From the NCBI RefSeq assembly GCF_019931165.1, contig NZ_JAIOUP010000004.1, forward strand, positions 58,933 through 122,932: a stretch of 64,000 bases of DNA, in the 5' to 3' direction. This stretch comes from Schnuerera sp. xch1 (GTDB lineage Bacteria; Bacillota; Clostridia; Tissierellales; Tepidimicrobiaceae). Below the pieces are notes generated by a model. It was not told the origin of the DNA and ran no database searches. It worked only from the letters and a program-made list of their open reading frames with translations. Within the stretch, counting starts at the first letter, position 1. Every line of letters begins with the position of its first letter. A program made the translations under genes and the position numbers. Below, piece after piece: positions 56,209 through 64,000 of this stretch.

Positions 56209-58533
56209 TTACTCAATGCTCTTCAGTGAAGCCACCATATCAATACCTTTGAATTTTCGCCCCATGATATAATTTACAAGCATTGTAAACGCCAGCATAA
56301 ATGCAAAACCGACGACGATGCTGAAAGCTGTTATCAGAGGCAAAATTTCCAAATCCGGCGTTGTTGCTTGATCAAGTATGGCACGAAGAAGCAGAGTGCC
56401 AATGAGGTAACCAAAAGGCAGACCAAATATCGTAATCCAGATGTTTTCGCGCAGTACCAGCCTTTTCATCTCATTCCTATGAAATCCTAAAACCTTCAGC
56501 GTCGCAAGCTCACGTATGCGCTCATAGTAGTTCATTCGCCCCAGCACCATCATGACGGCAAAGGCAAGCAGACCGGAAAACACTATCAGAATAACCTGGA
56601 AGCTTTGCAAAGCTTCTAAAACGATAAGCATATTACTTCGCATTTCATCCTTAGTTTCAACCAGTGAAATTCTCGGATCACTTTTCAGCTTGTTCAAGTC
56701 AAGCCCCTGCCCGTTTATAAGCAGCGTCCTTATTAAAAACGGGAGGTCTGATACCTTTGAAAATGCGGTTTTACCCATGTAAATCTCGTTCCCTACAGGG
56801 AAATCCACGATATTAGCAACCCTAAGCGGTATGACAATTCCATCAAGTCGTTCTGCCGTGAGCTTATCGCCTACATCAACACCAAGAGCGTCCGCCATCC
56901 TCGGTGTGATTAGTACTCCGTCCTCCGGCAAATGAGCCGTATTACCATTCGTGTCCATAAAGCTGAGACTTTTTTGCCCTTCGTCCATCACAACCATGTA
57001 GGGGCTTTGAACATTACCTCCTTCTCCATAAAGATAAACGCTGAATGCCATTGTTGCGTCGATATTTTGCGCACTGTGCAGCGATTCATAAATGTCGGAA
57101 AGCTGCTCCATGGTCAAGGGAGTTCTAAGTTTGATCTCCACGTTATACTGAACCGTTTCATCAAAGGCCTTATCGAGCATTCCGTTAATAGAGTTCATCA
57201 GCCCGAAGCCGCACAGAATCAGGGAAGTTGAGCCGATAATGCCGACAAGTCCCATGAGCATCCGCGCTTTGTTACGAAACAGATTCCTTGTCACGATTTT
57301 TCCGCTGAAGCTTAAGCGCTGCCAAAAAGGTGTGATTCGTTCCAACAAAATCCGGTGACCATGTGCCGGCGGCTTTGGCCGCATAAGTGCAGCCGGTGTC
57401 AATTTTAATGATTTACGGCAGGAGAGCATCGCTGCGCCACAGGTAACTGCTGCCACACAAAGTGCCGACACGAAGAAGTGCGGCGTAAAGGATGCAACGC
57501 CGGTCGCGTCTATTGTGTAATAGGTAATCCCAATGCTGTACAGGGATTCCGCTATCAGGTATCTGGCAATGACCCATCCAAAAATCATGCCTGGAATGGT
57601 GATCAAAACCCCAAAAAGCGCGTACCGTCCTGCGATTTCCTTCTTGGAGTAACCTAAAGAACGAAGTGTTCCCAAATGCTGACGCTGGTTCTCCATCATG
57701 CGGGAAACGGTAATCCACGTCACAAGGGCCGCTGTCAGAAAAAAAGCGACGGAAAACAACAGGCCAATTTGTTTTATCCCGGTCATAGCGTCCGCAACCT
57801 TCCGATAACTCGTCTGGTGATGTCGGCTGAGGATATTGGTCCCTTCTAGCGTTTTGCGTACTTTGCTTGATATGTCTTCCTGTGAAACGTTTGATCCTTC
57901 ATGAACAGTCAGAATGATTTCATTGAAAGCAACGTCTGGTAAGGAAGAAGCGTTTGTGTAGGCAAATCCATATTTATGATAGTCAGGAATGGTTAAGCCT
58001 TCCGGTGCGTAATAAACGTATTCCACATCCCTGACAATCCCTTTGATCAGCCATTGCGTCTGATTTTCCTTTTCTCCTGCTGTAATCATATCACCGACAG
58101 ACAGTTCATGGGCATCAGCAAAGCGGCTGTCAAGCAAAAGTGCGTTTGTTTCACTTCCGTCCAATTTACTGCCGTCCAAAAGCTCCGGCACATTGATTTT
58201 GGCCGTTTCATCAACGGCATGTATATGTAGCACCGAGCCCGATGCTCCGGTTAGTGAAATGTCGGTTACCTTCCGGCGCTGTGCTTCTTCAATTTCGTCC
58301 AAAGACCTTATGTTATCCAAATCAGAATCGGAAATCTCAGCTTTATAAATCCAGTAATCAGCGAGATTCGCTTGTTCGTAATAATCGGCCACTACGTTTT
58401 CAACCGTACTTACATAAAGGTTGATGCCGCTGAACAGGGCAATCCCCAGGGAACAAATACACACTATTGCAATAAATGACCATCGGTTTTCCCCAATATC
58501 CCGAAAAATCTTTTTTTGCAGCATCGTTACCAT
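56209..58533 (-). CDS. MacB/FtsX-type ABC exporter permease
   Basis: 774 residues. N-terminal helix (about 18-38) and a large extracytoplasmic domain (about 40-250), then three helices with FtsX blocks (LGTLRSLGYSKKEIAGRYAL). A second extracytoplasmic part and a C-terminal triple helix follow (IRELATLKVLGFHRNEMKRL, NIWITIFGLPFGYLIGTLLL). This double FtsX layout suits drug, peptide or lipoprotein exporters. ATG 58533 has GGAGGGAATCAA before it and overlaps the ATPase stop. Codons look more GC-rich than in the left half of the window. Confidence 0.93.
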   Translation of the reverse strand: MVTMLQKKIFRDIGENRWSFIAIVCICSLGIALFSGINLYVSTVENVVADYYEQANLADYWIYKAEISDSDLDNIRSLDEIEEAQRRKVTDISLTGASGSVLHIHAVDETAKINVPELLDGSKLDGSETNALLLDSRFADAHELSVGDMITAGEKENQTQWLIKGIVRDVEYVYYAPEGLTIPDYHKYGFAYTNASSLPDVAFNEIILTVHEGSNVSQEDISSKVRKTLEGTNILSRHHQTSYRKVADAMTGIKQIGLLFSVAFFLTAALVTWITVSRMMENQRQHLGTLRSLGYSKKEIAGRYALFGVLITIPGMIFGWVIARYLIAESLYSIGITYYTIDATGVASFTPHFFVSALCVAAVTCGAAMLSCRKSLKLTPAALMRPKPPAHGHRILLERITPFWQRLSFSGKIVTRNLFRNKARMLMGLVGIIGSTSLILCGFGLMNSINGMLDKAFDETVQYNVEIKLRTPLTMEQLSDIYESLHSAQNIDATMAFSVYLYGEGGNVQSPYMVVMDEGQKSLSFMDTNGNTAHLPEDGVLITPRMADALGVDVGDKLTAERLDGIVIPLRVANIVDFPVGNEIYMGKTAFSKVSDLPFLIRTLLINGQGLDLNKLKSDPRISLVETKDEMRSNMLIVLEALQSFQVILIVFSGLLAFAVMMVLGRMNYYERIRELATLKVLGFHRNEMKRLVLRENIWITIFGLPFGYLIGTLLLRAILDQATTPDLEILPLITAFSIVVGFAFMLAFTMLVNYIMGRKFKGIDMVASLKSIE

Positions 58534-59228
58534 TTGATTCCCTCCAAATCCGCGGGAGAATCCTGTACGCTCTGTTTCACTACCATGCCGTTTTTCATCT
58601 CAATCAGCCGGTCAGCAATGGGTGAGACAAGAGAATTGTGCGTGATGATAATCACCGTTTTCCCCATTTTGCGGCTGATATCGGACAAAACCCTGAGAAC
58701 GGTCTTACCTGTTTCGGTGTCCAGGGCCCCGGTGGGTTCGTCACAGAGCAGCAAATCCGGGTTTTTGCATATTGCTCTTGCAATAGCGACACGCTGCTGT
58801 TCTCCTCCGGAAAGCTGTGATGGGAAATTATGAATCCTATCCTTTAAGCCTACAATACGCAGAGCTTCCTCCGGCTCCAGCGGTGATTTGCATACCTGCT
58901 TGGCCATCTCCACGTTTTCTGCCGCAGTCAGGTTCGGTATAAGGTTATAGAACTGAAAAACGAATCCTATTTTATATCGCCGGTAGTCAGTCAGTTCCAA
59001 ATCGTTCATCATGGTAATATCCTTACCATCAAACAGAATTTTCCCGGATGTAGCGCTTTCCATACCGCCCAGAAGGTTGAGTACCGTTGTCTTGCCTGCG
59101 CCGGAGGGTCCCAGAATAATGCCAAGCTCACCGTTCCGGACTTGAAACGATACCTGCTTTGCCGCGTGAATAGTCACCTCACCCATCCTGTAATCCTTGC
59201 TAACATTATCAAAGATAATATCTACCAT
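58527..59228 (-). CDS. ABC exporter ATPase (LolD/MacB type)
   Basis: 233 residues from ATG 59228 (GGGAGTCTTAAT). Walker A GPSGAGKTT, Q-loop VFQFYNLIP, signature LSGGEQQRVAIARA, Walker B LLLCDEPTGALD and switch IITHN are intact. It forms an exporter with the permease whose start overlaps its stop. A divergent TetR gene is 141 bp away and is the likely repressor. Confidence 0.95.
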   Translation of the reverse strand: MVDIIFDNVSKDYRMGEVTIHAAKQVSFQVRNGELGIILGPSGAGKTTVLNLLGGMESATSGKILFDGKDITMMNDLELTDYRRYKIGFVFQFYNLIPNLTAAENVEMAKQVCKSPLEPEEALRIVGLKDRIHNFPSQLSGGEQQRVAIARAICKNPDLLLCDEPTGALDTETGKTVLRVLSDISRKMGKTVIIITHNSLVSPIADRLIEMKNGMVVKQSVQDSPADLEGIKW

Positions 59229-59248
59229 ATTAAGACTCCCTTCATACA

Positions 59249-59352
59249 TATGAACTTTATTTTCTTTTATAGTTCATATATTATCACTGCACGCTTGACT
59301 TGTCAATTATAAAATGATATATTGTTTACGAAATAGGTTTATATAGTTCATA
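59249..59352. promoter_or_regulatory. TetR operator half-sites between ABC and TetR genes
   Basis: TATGAACT (59249-59256) faces AGTTCATA (59271-59278) across 14 bp, and a third AGTTCATA lies at 59345-59352. This suits control of both divergent promoters. Confidence 0.55.
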
Positions 59353-59369
59353 TTTTGGAGGTGCCTTGG

Positions 59370-59966
59370 ATGGATGGATTTGAAAAGAGAAGAAACGATA
59401 AAAAAGAGATTATTATACAGACTGCCTTGGAGTTGTTCAACAAATACGGATATGAGAAGGTAACTGTGACCGAGATTGCAAAAGAAGCACATGTTTCCAA
59501 GGTATCCATTTATAACTTTTTTGAAAGCAAAGATAATCTGCGTCGAATCATTATAAAGGATATTTTAGATGAAAGCCTTGAAGAAACTAAAACACTGGTT
59601 GAAAAAGAGTGTAATTTCATTGATAAGATGGGGGAATACTTGGAGAACAGAATCATACATGGCGGTCAGTACAACATGGAGTTCTTTTTTGATGGAGTGG
59701 AAAGAGATCCTGTCGTCAGGCAATATCTCGATGATTTCAACATAGAAAATAAGCAATTGATTACTTCTCTTATTCAGGAAGGAAAGAAAATCGGATATTT
59801 TTCAGCGGATGTTTCCGACACTGCGATAGAGGTTTATATTGACATCTTCTACAGCTATTTCCTGCACAACAGAAAAATCCGCCCAATCCTTGATCGCGAC
59901 CCCAAACTGGCGAAGGAGATCAACCTGCTGTTTCTGGACGGGCTCATCAGACATAGGGGGAAGTAG
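59370..59966 (+). CDS. TetR-family regulator
   Basis: 198 residues from ATG 59370 (GGAGGTGCCTTGG). HTH: DKKEIIIQTALELFNKYGYE then KVTVTEIAKEAHVSKVSIYN and FFESKDNLRRII. It is divergent from the ABC exporter operon and the likely repressor of it. Its C-terminal half resembles the partial TetR at the right window edge (YIDIFYSYFLHNR against YIDIFHYYFINNT). A strong terminator follows. Confidence 0.93.
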   Translation: MDGFEKRRNDKKEIIIQTALELFNKYGYEKVTVTEIAKEAHVSKVSIYNFFESKDNLRRIIIKDILDESLEETKTLVEKECNFIDKMGEYLENRIIHGGQYNMEFFFDGVERDPVVRQYLDDFNIENKQLITSLIQEGKKIGYFSADVSDTAIEVYIDIFYSYFLHNRKIRPILDRDPKLAKEINLLFLDGLIRHRGK

Positions 59967-59985
59967 CTATCACACTATTCGTATG

Positions 59986-60019
59986 TAAAAAGGCTTGATT
60001 GCTCCAATCAAGCCTTTTT
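59986..60019 (+). terminator. Rho-independent terminator of TetR gene
   Basis: AAAAAGGCTTGATT pairs with AATCAAGCCTTTTT around GCTCC. The group II intron fragment begins 5 bases later. Confidence 0.9.
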
Positions 60020-60023
60020 ACAA

Positions 60024-60234
60024 GTGTGCCCAGCAGGCGCACGTTCTAATGGGTGAAAGTCCCTAGTCTACCCTAGTAGTTGGAAGGACACAGCCAAGAC
60101 CAAGGGTGTCCGTCGTAAGGTGGAAGCTGAAGGAAGGTGAAACAAATCTCTGGTCTGACGAACAGAAATTACATCAGGTATAGTTAAGGATAAGGTTGCA
60201 TGACAAATCAAAAACCAATAACCGTGAGCAAAGT
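60024..60234 (+). mobile_element. Group II intron, 5' fragment
   Basis: GTGTGCCCAGCAGG then GGGTGAAAGTCCCTAG, AAGGGTGTCCGTCGTAAGG, TGGAAGCTGAAGGAAGGTG and CTCTGGTCTGACGAACAG follow the 5' domain I sequence of common bacterial group II introns. The reverse transcriptase ORF and domain V are absent. The 5' end sits directly after a terminator T-run, a typical target for some intron classes. Confidence 0.8.
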
Positions 60235-60606
60235 TCATGTATATGGATAATAATGTGGAATTTTCGACTGGAATTCTTTTAAACTTACAATATGATTCGT
60301 CTTATCAAATTCAATCAATGAGACACCATTAAATTCTTCTATACTGCCTTCATATTCACATTTAAAGTACCATTCAACAGCAGTCATATTTCCTTGATGA
60401 ATAAATTGTTTAATATTCCATAACAGTACTGTCCCGTGTTTATTCCAGTCTTCAAACCATCTTTTTACAACTTCTATTCCATTGTATTCAGGCCCATAGC
60501 ATTCGCTATAGACTATTCTTTCGGTAAAAATGTCTTTCAATATTTGTCCATTCTTAATTAACCAAGCTTCAAAGTACTTCTTAATTATTTGTTCCCGTCC
60601 AATCAT
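60235..60606 (-). CDS. SnoaL-like (nuclear transport factor 2 fold) protein
   Basis: 123 residues from ATG 60606 (TTTTGGAGGTTGGAA). MIGREQIIKKYFEAWLIKNG, RWFEDWNKHGTVLLWNIKQF and TAVEWYFKCEYEGSIEEFNG with LIEFDKTNHIVSLKEFQS are SnoaL-like cone-fold features. Members range from isomerases to binding proteins. No specific function can be assigned. Its last codons adjoin the intron fragment. Confidence 0.75.
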   Translation of the reverse strand: MIGREQIIKKYFEAWLIKNGQILKDIFTERIVYSECYGPEYNGIEVVKRWFEDWNKHGTVLLWNIKQFIHQGNMTAVEWYFKCEYEGSIEEFNGVSLIEFDKTNHIVSLKEFQSKIPHYYPYT

Positions 60607-61038
60607 TTCCAACCTCCAAAACTTTATCAAAAGTGCATATTTCATAATATCACACTTATATACAATCATGATATCAATCTGCCACACTTTATAATTGTAC
60701 TCCTAACGACTTTCGAAAACAAATCATAGAATATAATAAAAGATCGTAAAAGAAATGGTAATTTACCAAAATAGTCAATTAGGTAACTTCATTTCCGGAA
60801 TATCCAAAGATTTGCTTCCTGATTCCGTATTCTGCTACAAATAGTTTATAAAAAATGTATGACTCATTTTTTGATCCAAAACCACTACATTTATTGGTTG
60901 ACCCGACTCATTTTCCCTCCGAATCACTATTAGTCATCATTATTATGCGCTCAACATGCCTTGAGTGTGTAAAAAAGATGTCATACCCCTGTGGCACCCC
61001 CTTGGCGGTAAAATATACTTCTTTTGTGAAGAGGCAAC
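60607..61038. other. Intergenic with one copy of a 60-bp repeat
   Basis: No gene. 60959-61017 (GAGTGTGTAAAAAAGATGTC, CTTGGCGGTAAAATATAC) resembles 63553-63613. A TTGACTATTTTGGTAAATTACCA run near 60745-60775 looks like a promoter with dyad for the SnoaL-like gene. Confidence 0.4.
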
Positions 61039-61839
61039 TCATCGCTTAAACCTTATTCTATCCTTGTCTGACGGAACTCCATTATATACTGTTTTCCATT
61101 TGCCGTCCCGAAATATTTCATACTGCTCAAAAGCGCAGGGAATACCCCTTGCTGAAAGCAAATCACTACTGTCCATGAGCTGAAAATGAAGATGCGGAGC
61201 TGTTGAATTACCTGAATGCCCTACTTTCCCTAATGCATCCCTTTTTTTTACAGTCTGACCTGCCGATACTGTAATGGACCCCGTTTGCAAATGTGCGAAC
61301 GCGGCGTAAACATGATCAGAGCATTTCATAATAACATAGTTGCCTGCAACAGACCTAATGTCATCTTTTTCAGGGTTAAATGTATAAGCATTCTATAGCG
61401 CAACAAACAAGTCAGAAGCCAAATGAACTCTCGGCCTTTCATTATACCCGTCTTCGGCTTTGATAATTTCCCCGTCACAAGGCGCATATACTTCCTGACC
61501 CCAGCCATAACATTTATTTAGCGGAACACCAACGAAGAGATACTTTAACAAATTTGTACGATAAAAAGGCCTCCCTGTTCTTGCCCAATCAACCTGTAAA
61601 AAATCAAAAGCATATCGCTCTCCTAATTGGTCGGTTCCGTGACTTGGAATCTTTTTCCCCGGAGTGTTGGGTGCTATCCACTCCCCTCTTAAGGGAAATC
61701 CGATGATTATAGGATCTTCAAATCCTTTCATTTCATCGCTCCTCATTTCTGAATAGAAATCGTTATTTCCGCCGTATCTGTATAGAATCATGGTTACAAT
61801 AATAATGGGAATCAGTCCTGCGGTTAAATATTTTCGCAT
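61039..61839 (-). pseudogene. M23-family peptidase split by an in-frame TAG
   Basis: From 61839: one N-terminal helix (YLTAGLIPIIIVTMILYRYG), then SHGTDQLGERYAFDF (metal-binding His and Asp) and VYAPCDGEIIKAEDGYNE. A TAG at 61395-61393 (codon 149) interrupts, and the frame continues unchanged with NAYTFNPEKDDIRSVAGNYV, AFAHLQTGSI and APHLHFQLMD (HxH). Apart from the stop, all M23 zinc and catalytic residues are present, 266 codons in total. M23 enzymes cut peptidoglycan cross-bridges. It overlaps the EFR1 gene upstream by 16 bp. Confidence 0.85.
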
Positions 61840-62618
61840 GTTAATCCTTTTTTAATGTCCTCAGCCTTAATATTTGGATTGCGATATCTTCTGCGTCCGA
61901 TTGTTTTTTTGCCATATTCTATTGCTTCACATGGGCACCAGTGAATACAGGCAAGGCAACGCTCACAGGAATGCTGCCAGACAGGATGCCGCTCTATAAT
62001 TTTTATATTGTCTACAGGACATACTTCGGCGCATAGACCACAGCCAGTACATATGCTGGTCGTTACGAATTTTTTATCCCATTCATCGATATTTTTATAT
62101 AGAAAATTGCGATTTGTTATTTCACTCCAAAGCTCCGCTTTCTTTATCACCGGTTTCCGTTCACCACCGGCAATCGCTCTGGCGGCTTTATCCACCTTGC
62201 CAGCAGCAGCATCCAATATTTTCTGAGCTTTTTCAGATGAGGGAACCTCATGGCCCACGATATAGTTCCCCGGCATCCTGATCTCATCCGCATAAGATAA
62301 ACGAATCCCTTTTTCGGACAGAATATCCTCCAGCATACCTAATGGGTTTGCTCTGGTCCCTCCGGAATTAGTAATTGCAAAACAATAGGTTTTTGGAAAT
62401 ATAACAAGTTTTTCAACAAATCGTTTAACCAATCTGGGCAACCCATTATAGAAAACAGGAAAGACGAAACCGATCGGATTATCGGGGCCACCGACAGGCT
62501 CATCCGGCAGCTCTGCAACCATGGATTGAATTGCACAGTTTCCAAGTCCTTTTGCGATCTGTAGGGCTATTGACAGCGAATTGCCCGTAGCGGAAAAATA
62601 ATAAATTGTCGAACACAT
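61824..62618 (-). CDS. EFR1-type ferredoxin with flavodoxin domain
   Basis: 264 residues. Flavodoxin-like N-terminal half (YYFSATGNSLSIALQIAKGL phosphate loop; FVFPVFYNGLPRLVKRFVEK). The C-terminal two [4Fe-4S] clusters are CTGCGLCAEVCPVDNI and CERCLACIHWCPCEAI. EFR1 proteins are single-chain electron carriers common in gut Clostridia. It is cotranscribed with the upstream TetR (20 bp) and overlaps the M23 gene. Confidence 0.93.
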   Translation of the reverse strand: MCSTIYYFSATGNSLSIALQIAKGLGNCAIQSMVAELPDEPVGGPDNPIGFVFPVFYNGLPRLVKRFVEKLVIFPKTYCFAITNSGGTRANPLGMLEDILSEKGIRLSYADEIRMPGNYIVGHEVPSSEKAQKILDAAAGKVDKAARAIAGGERKPVIKKAELWSEITNRNFLYKNIDEWDKKFVTTSICTGCGLCAEVCPVDNIKIIERHPVWQHSCERCLACIHWCPCEAIEYGKKTIGRRRYRNPNIKAEDIKKGLTCENI

Positions 62619-62638
62619 AGAAACGCCTCCTTCATAGT

Positions 62639-63265
62639 TTATTTGTAAAAACTCTTCCTGAGCTCATTAAGGTAGCCGTCCAGCTCCTCGATAATTCTTT
62701 CGTAATTCAATTCGCTGATTTCTGAATTTCTAATATCCTTCAATATTTGGTTCGTAAATCCGACATTAGCCCAAAAAATAAGCCGTTTGCACCGTTCAAT
62801 ATCCATCCCTTCTCTGAATCTGGACGCATCAATCGTACTGAACATTGTTTTATAGCATATTGGTTGTGTTCCCTTCAGTATTTCGTCCAGTTCCTTCCTG
62901 ATCTCATCAGATTTTTCATCAGCAGTGATCCTGGTGAATTCGAGAATCCATGGATATCTATGCAACAATTCGAGTTGGAGAATATAGGATTGCCGCAGTC
63001 TTTCAAGTAGGTCTTTTTCATTGAAGTTTATTAGATCAAAATACTCTCTTTTTACGATTTTGCTGCAATAGTCACAGAGGAACAGAAAAAACTCCTTCTT
63101 GCTGTTTACATAATGGAACATCAATCCCTTCGATATTCCGGCGTTCCTGGCAATAACAATGGTCGAAGCATCATCATAACCTTTAGTCGCAAACTCCATA
63201 AGCGCCGCATTGATGATTGCGTCTTTTCTATTTTTATCTAAGTTTTCAAGCTTTTCTAAAACCAA
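62639..63265 (-). CDS. TetR-family regulator
   Basis: 208 residues from TTG 63265 (GGGAGGCTGATTGAA). HTH: NRKDAIINAALMEFATKGYD, STIVIARNAGISKGLMFHYV then NSKKEFFLFLCDYCS. It heads the operon TetR-EFR1-M23. Two copies of an operator-like sequence overlap its promoter, indicating autoregulation. Ligand unknown. Confidence 0.93.
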   Translation of the reverse strand: MVLEKLENLDKNRKDAIINAALMEFATKGYDDASTIVIARNAGISKGLMFHYVNSKKEFFLFLCDYCSKIVKREYFDLINFNEKDLLERLRQSYILQLELLHRYPWILEFTRITADEKSDEIRKELDEILKGTQPICYKTMFSTIDASRFREGMDIERCKRLIFWANVGFTNQILKDIRNSEISELNYERIIEELDGYLNELRKSFYK

Positions 63266-63285
63266 TTCAATCAGCCTCCCAGCTA

Positions 63286-63335
63286 TTTACCATTGTGGTC
63301 AATAATATAATACCTCTATTTACCATTTTGGTCAA
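63286..63335 (-). promoter_or_regulatory. Promoter with two TetR operator copies
   Basis: On the minus strand TTGACC (63335-63330), 17-bp spacer, TATTAT (63312-63307). TTGACCA-AAA-TGGTAAA overlaps the -35 (63319-63335) and TTGACCA-CAA-TGGTAAA follows the -10 (63286-63302). Confidence 0.75.
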
Positions 63336-63674
63336 TACGTTTCCTTCGACAAGACTAAGATTCTTTTTCAAATACGAATCTCCTTATAAAATTAGTTGTA
63401 GTGAAGTCAGGGTACTTTCAAAAAAGGGCATAAAAAAATAGTCGGTCAAGAAGACCCCAAGGAAGTGACCATTTGTCAATGATTTTATACTAAATCATAA
63501 ACTAGTTAGCTTTTATTCTCTCTTTTTCGACAATATACGACACATTCTGTATGACTCGAGTGGGCAAAAAAGATGCCATATGACGCTGGTTGCCCCTTGG
63601 CGGCGTGGTATATTAAAGTAAGTTTTCTATAGGCATAGATGGATGTTTCGTATATCTGCTTAGCCGAACCATTT
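63336..63674. other. Intergenic with second copy of a 60-bp repeat
   Basis: 63553-63613 (CGAGTGGGCAAAAAAGATGC, GGTTGCCCCTTGGCGGCGTG) resembles 60959-61017. No gene recognised. Confidence 0.4.
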
Positions 63675-64000
63675 TTATATCAAGCCATTCCAGAAAAGAT
63701 ATGACATCTCTTTATTAATGACCGGACTCTCAATCAATTCATTCCTTGCTTCCGTATTATTGATAAAGTAATAGTGAAATATGTCAATGTAAAGAAGTAT
63801 CGAATCAGAAGAAATATTCGGGTTAAAAACCAATTCCTTTTTGCCCTTCTCAATCAGATCATATACTTCTTGCTTACATTGATTCATATAGTCCTTAATA
63901 ATATCATTCGGATCTTCAGATACATTCAGTAAATTTTTATTGATTATTCTATAAAGATCACTCTTTTCAACTAGTAACCCCTCTATCTTTTCTTTTATGC
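63675..64000 (-). CDS. TetR-family regulator, C-terminal part (runs off window)
   Basis: The minus-strand frame is open from the right edge to the stop at 63675, giving about 107 residues: IKEKIEGLLVEKSDLYRIIN, MNQCKQEVYDLIEKGKKEL, SDSILLYIDIFHYYFINNTE and INKEMSYLFWNGLI. These are the ligand-domain helices of a TetR protein, similar to the TetR at 59.4-60.0 kb. The DNA-binding half is outside the window. Confidence 0.75.
   Translation of the reverse strand, partial: IKEKIEGLLVEKSDLYRIINKNLLNVSEDPNDIIKDYMNQCKQEVYDLIEKGKKELVFNPNISSDSILLYIDIFHYYFINNTEARNELIESPVINKEMSYLFWNGLI

Overview
The window looks like chromosome of a low-GC anaerobic Firmicute of class Clostridia. It is AT-rich, with strong AGGAGG-type ribosome binding sites, many TTG/GTG starts, and lineage-typical families (DUF6323/DUF6179 pair, CD1871A-type CXXC peptide, EFR1 ferredoxin, c-di-GMP-I aptamer, PerR-like Fur protein). 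No rRNA or tRNA gene was seen. Most genes are on the minus strand.

Layout. 0-6.2 kb: MarR fragment, PerR-like regulator, PspC protein, then a poly-gamma-glutamate (PGA) locus: pgsB, pgsC, a small membrane protein and a PGA hydrolase, convergent with a tandem NlpC/P60 protein. 6.5-14.8 kb: MFS remnant, DUF6323/DUF6179 pair, YkvI-like transporter with class III aminotransferase and an XRE-cupin regulator, a HypA-like small protein and a YfjL-like protein. 14.5-20.9 kb: a redox module (CXXC peptide, NapH-type ferredoxin, TlpA lipoprotein) flanked by two broken copies of one SGNH lipoprotein gene, then an amidase and a two-component system. 21.3-25.1 kb: Fur-boxed siderophore ABC importer. 25.2-40.9 kb: AraC/GyrI regulator and three related cassettes of TetR, PEP-utilising enzyme and MFS exporter (two decayed), interrupted by a second PGA arm (capA plus a six-module NlpC/P60 protein). 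41-47 kb: remnants of several genes around a PadR/DUF1048/DrrAB-type ABC operon. 46-54.5 kb: a resistance-rich block (mef-type macrolide exporter with leader peptide and attenuators, UvrA-like ABC protein with a double-MerR regulator, SDR, ANT(9), APH), bounded by IS21-like end repeats. 54.5-64 kb: somewhat higher GC, with integrative-element scraps, a MacB-like ABC exporter with divergent TetR, an orphan c-di-GMP-I riboswitch, a group II intron 5' fragment, a broken M23 peptidase, EFR1 and TetR genes.

How it works together. Two arms encode PGA capsule synthesis (PgsB/PgsC in one, CapA in the other), each beside a hydrolase that may trim the polymer. A response regulator probably controls the amidase and SGNH genes through shared 11-bp-spaced direct repeats. 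Much of the rest is drug efflux or modification under local TetR, PadR, MerR or attenuator control. The accessory parts are visibly decaying: frameshifts, internal deletions and fused gene ends are common.

The most notable observations are the complete c-di-GMP-I aptamer plus terminator lying 3' of an ABC permease gene with no gene behind it, the two reciprocal PGA arms with single-active-site NlpC/P60 repeat proteins, the mef leader peptide MTASIRLR, and the three TetR/PEP-enzyme/MFS cassettes.
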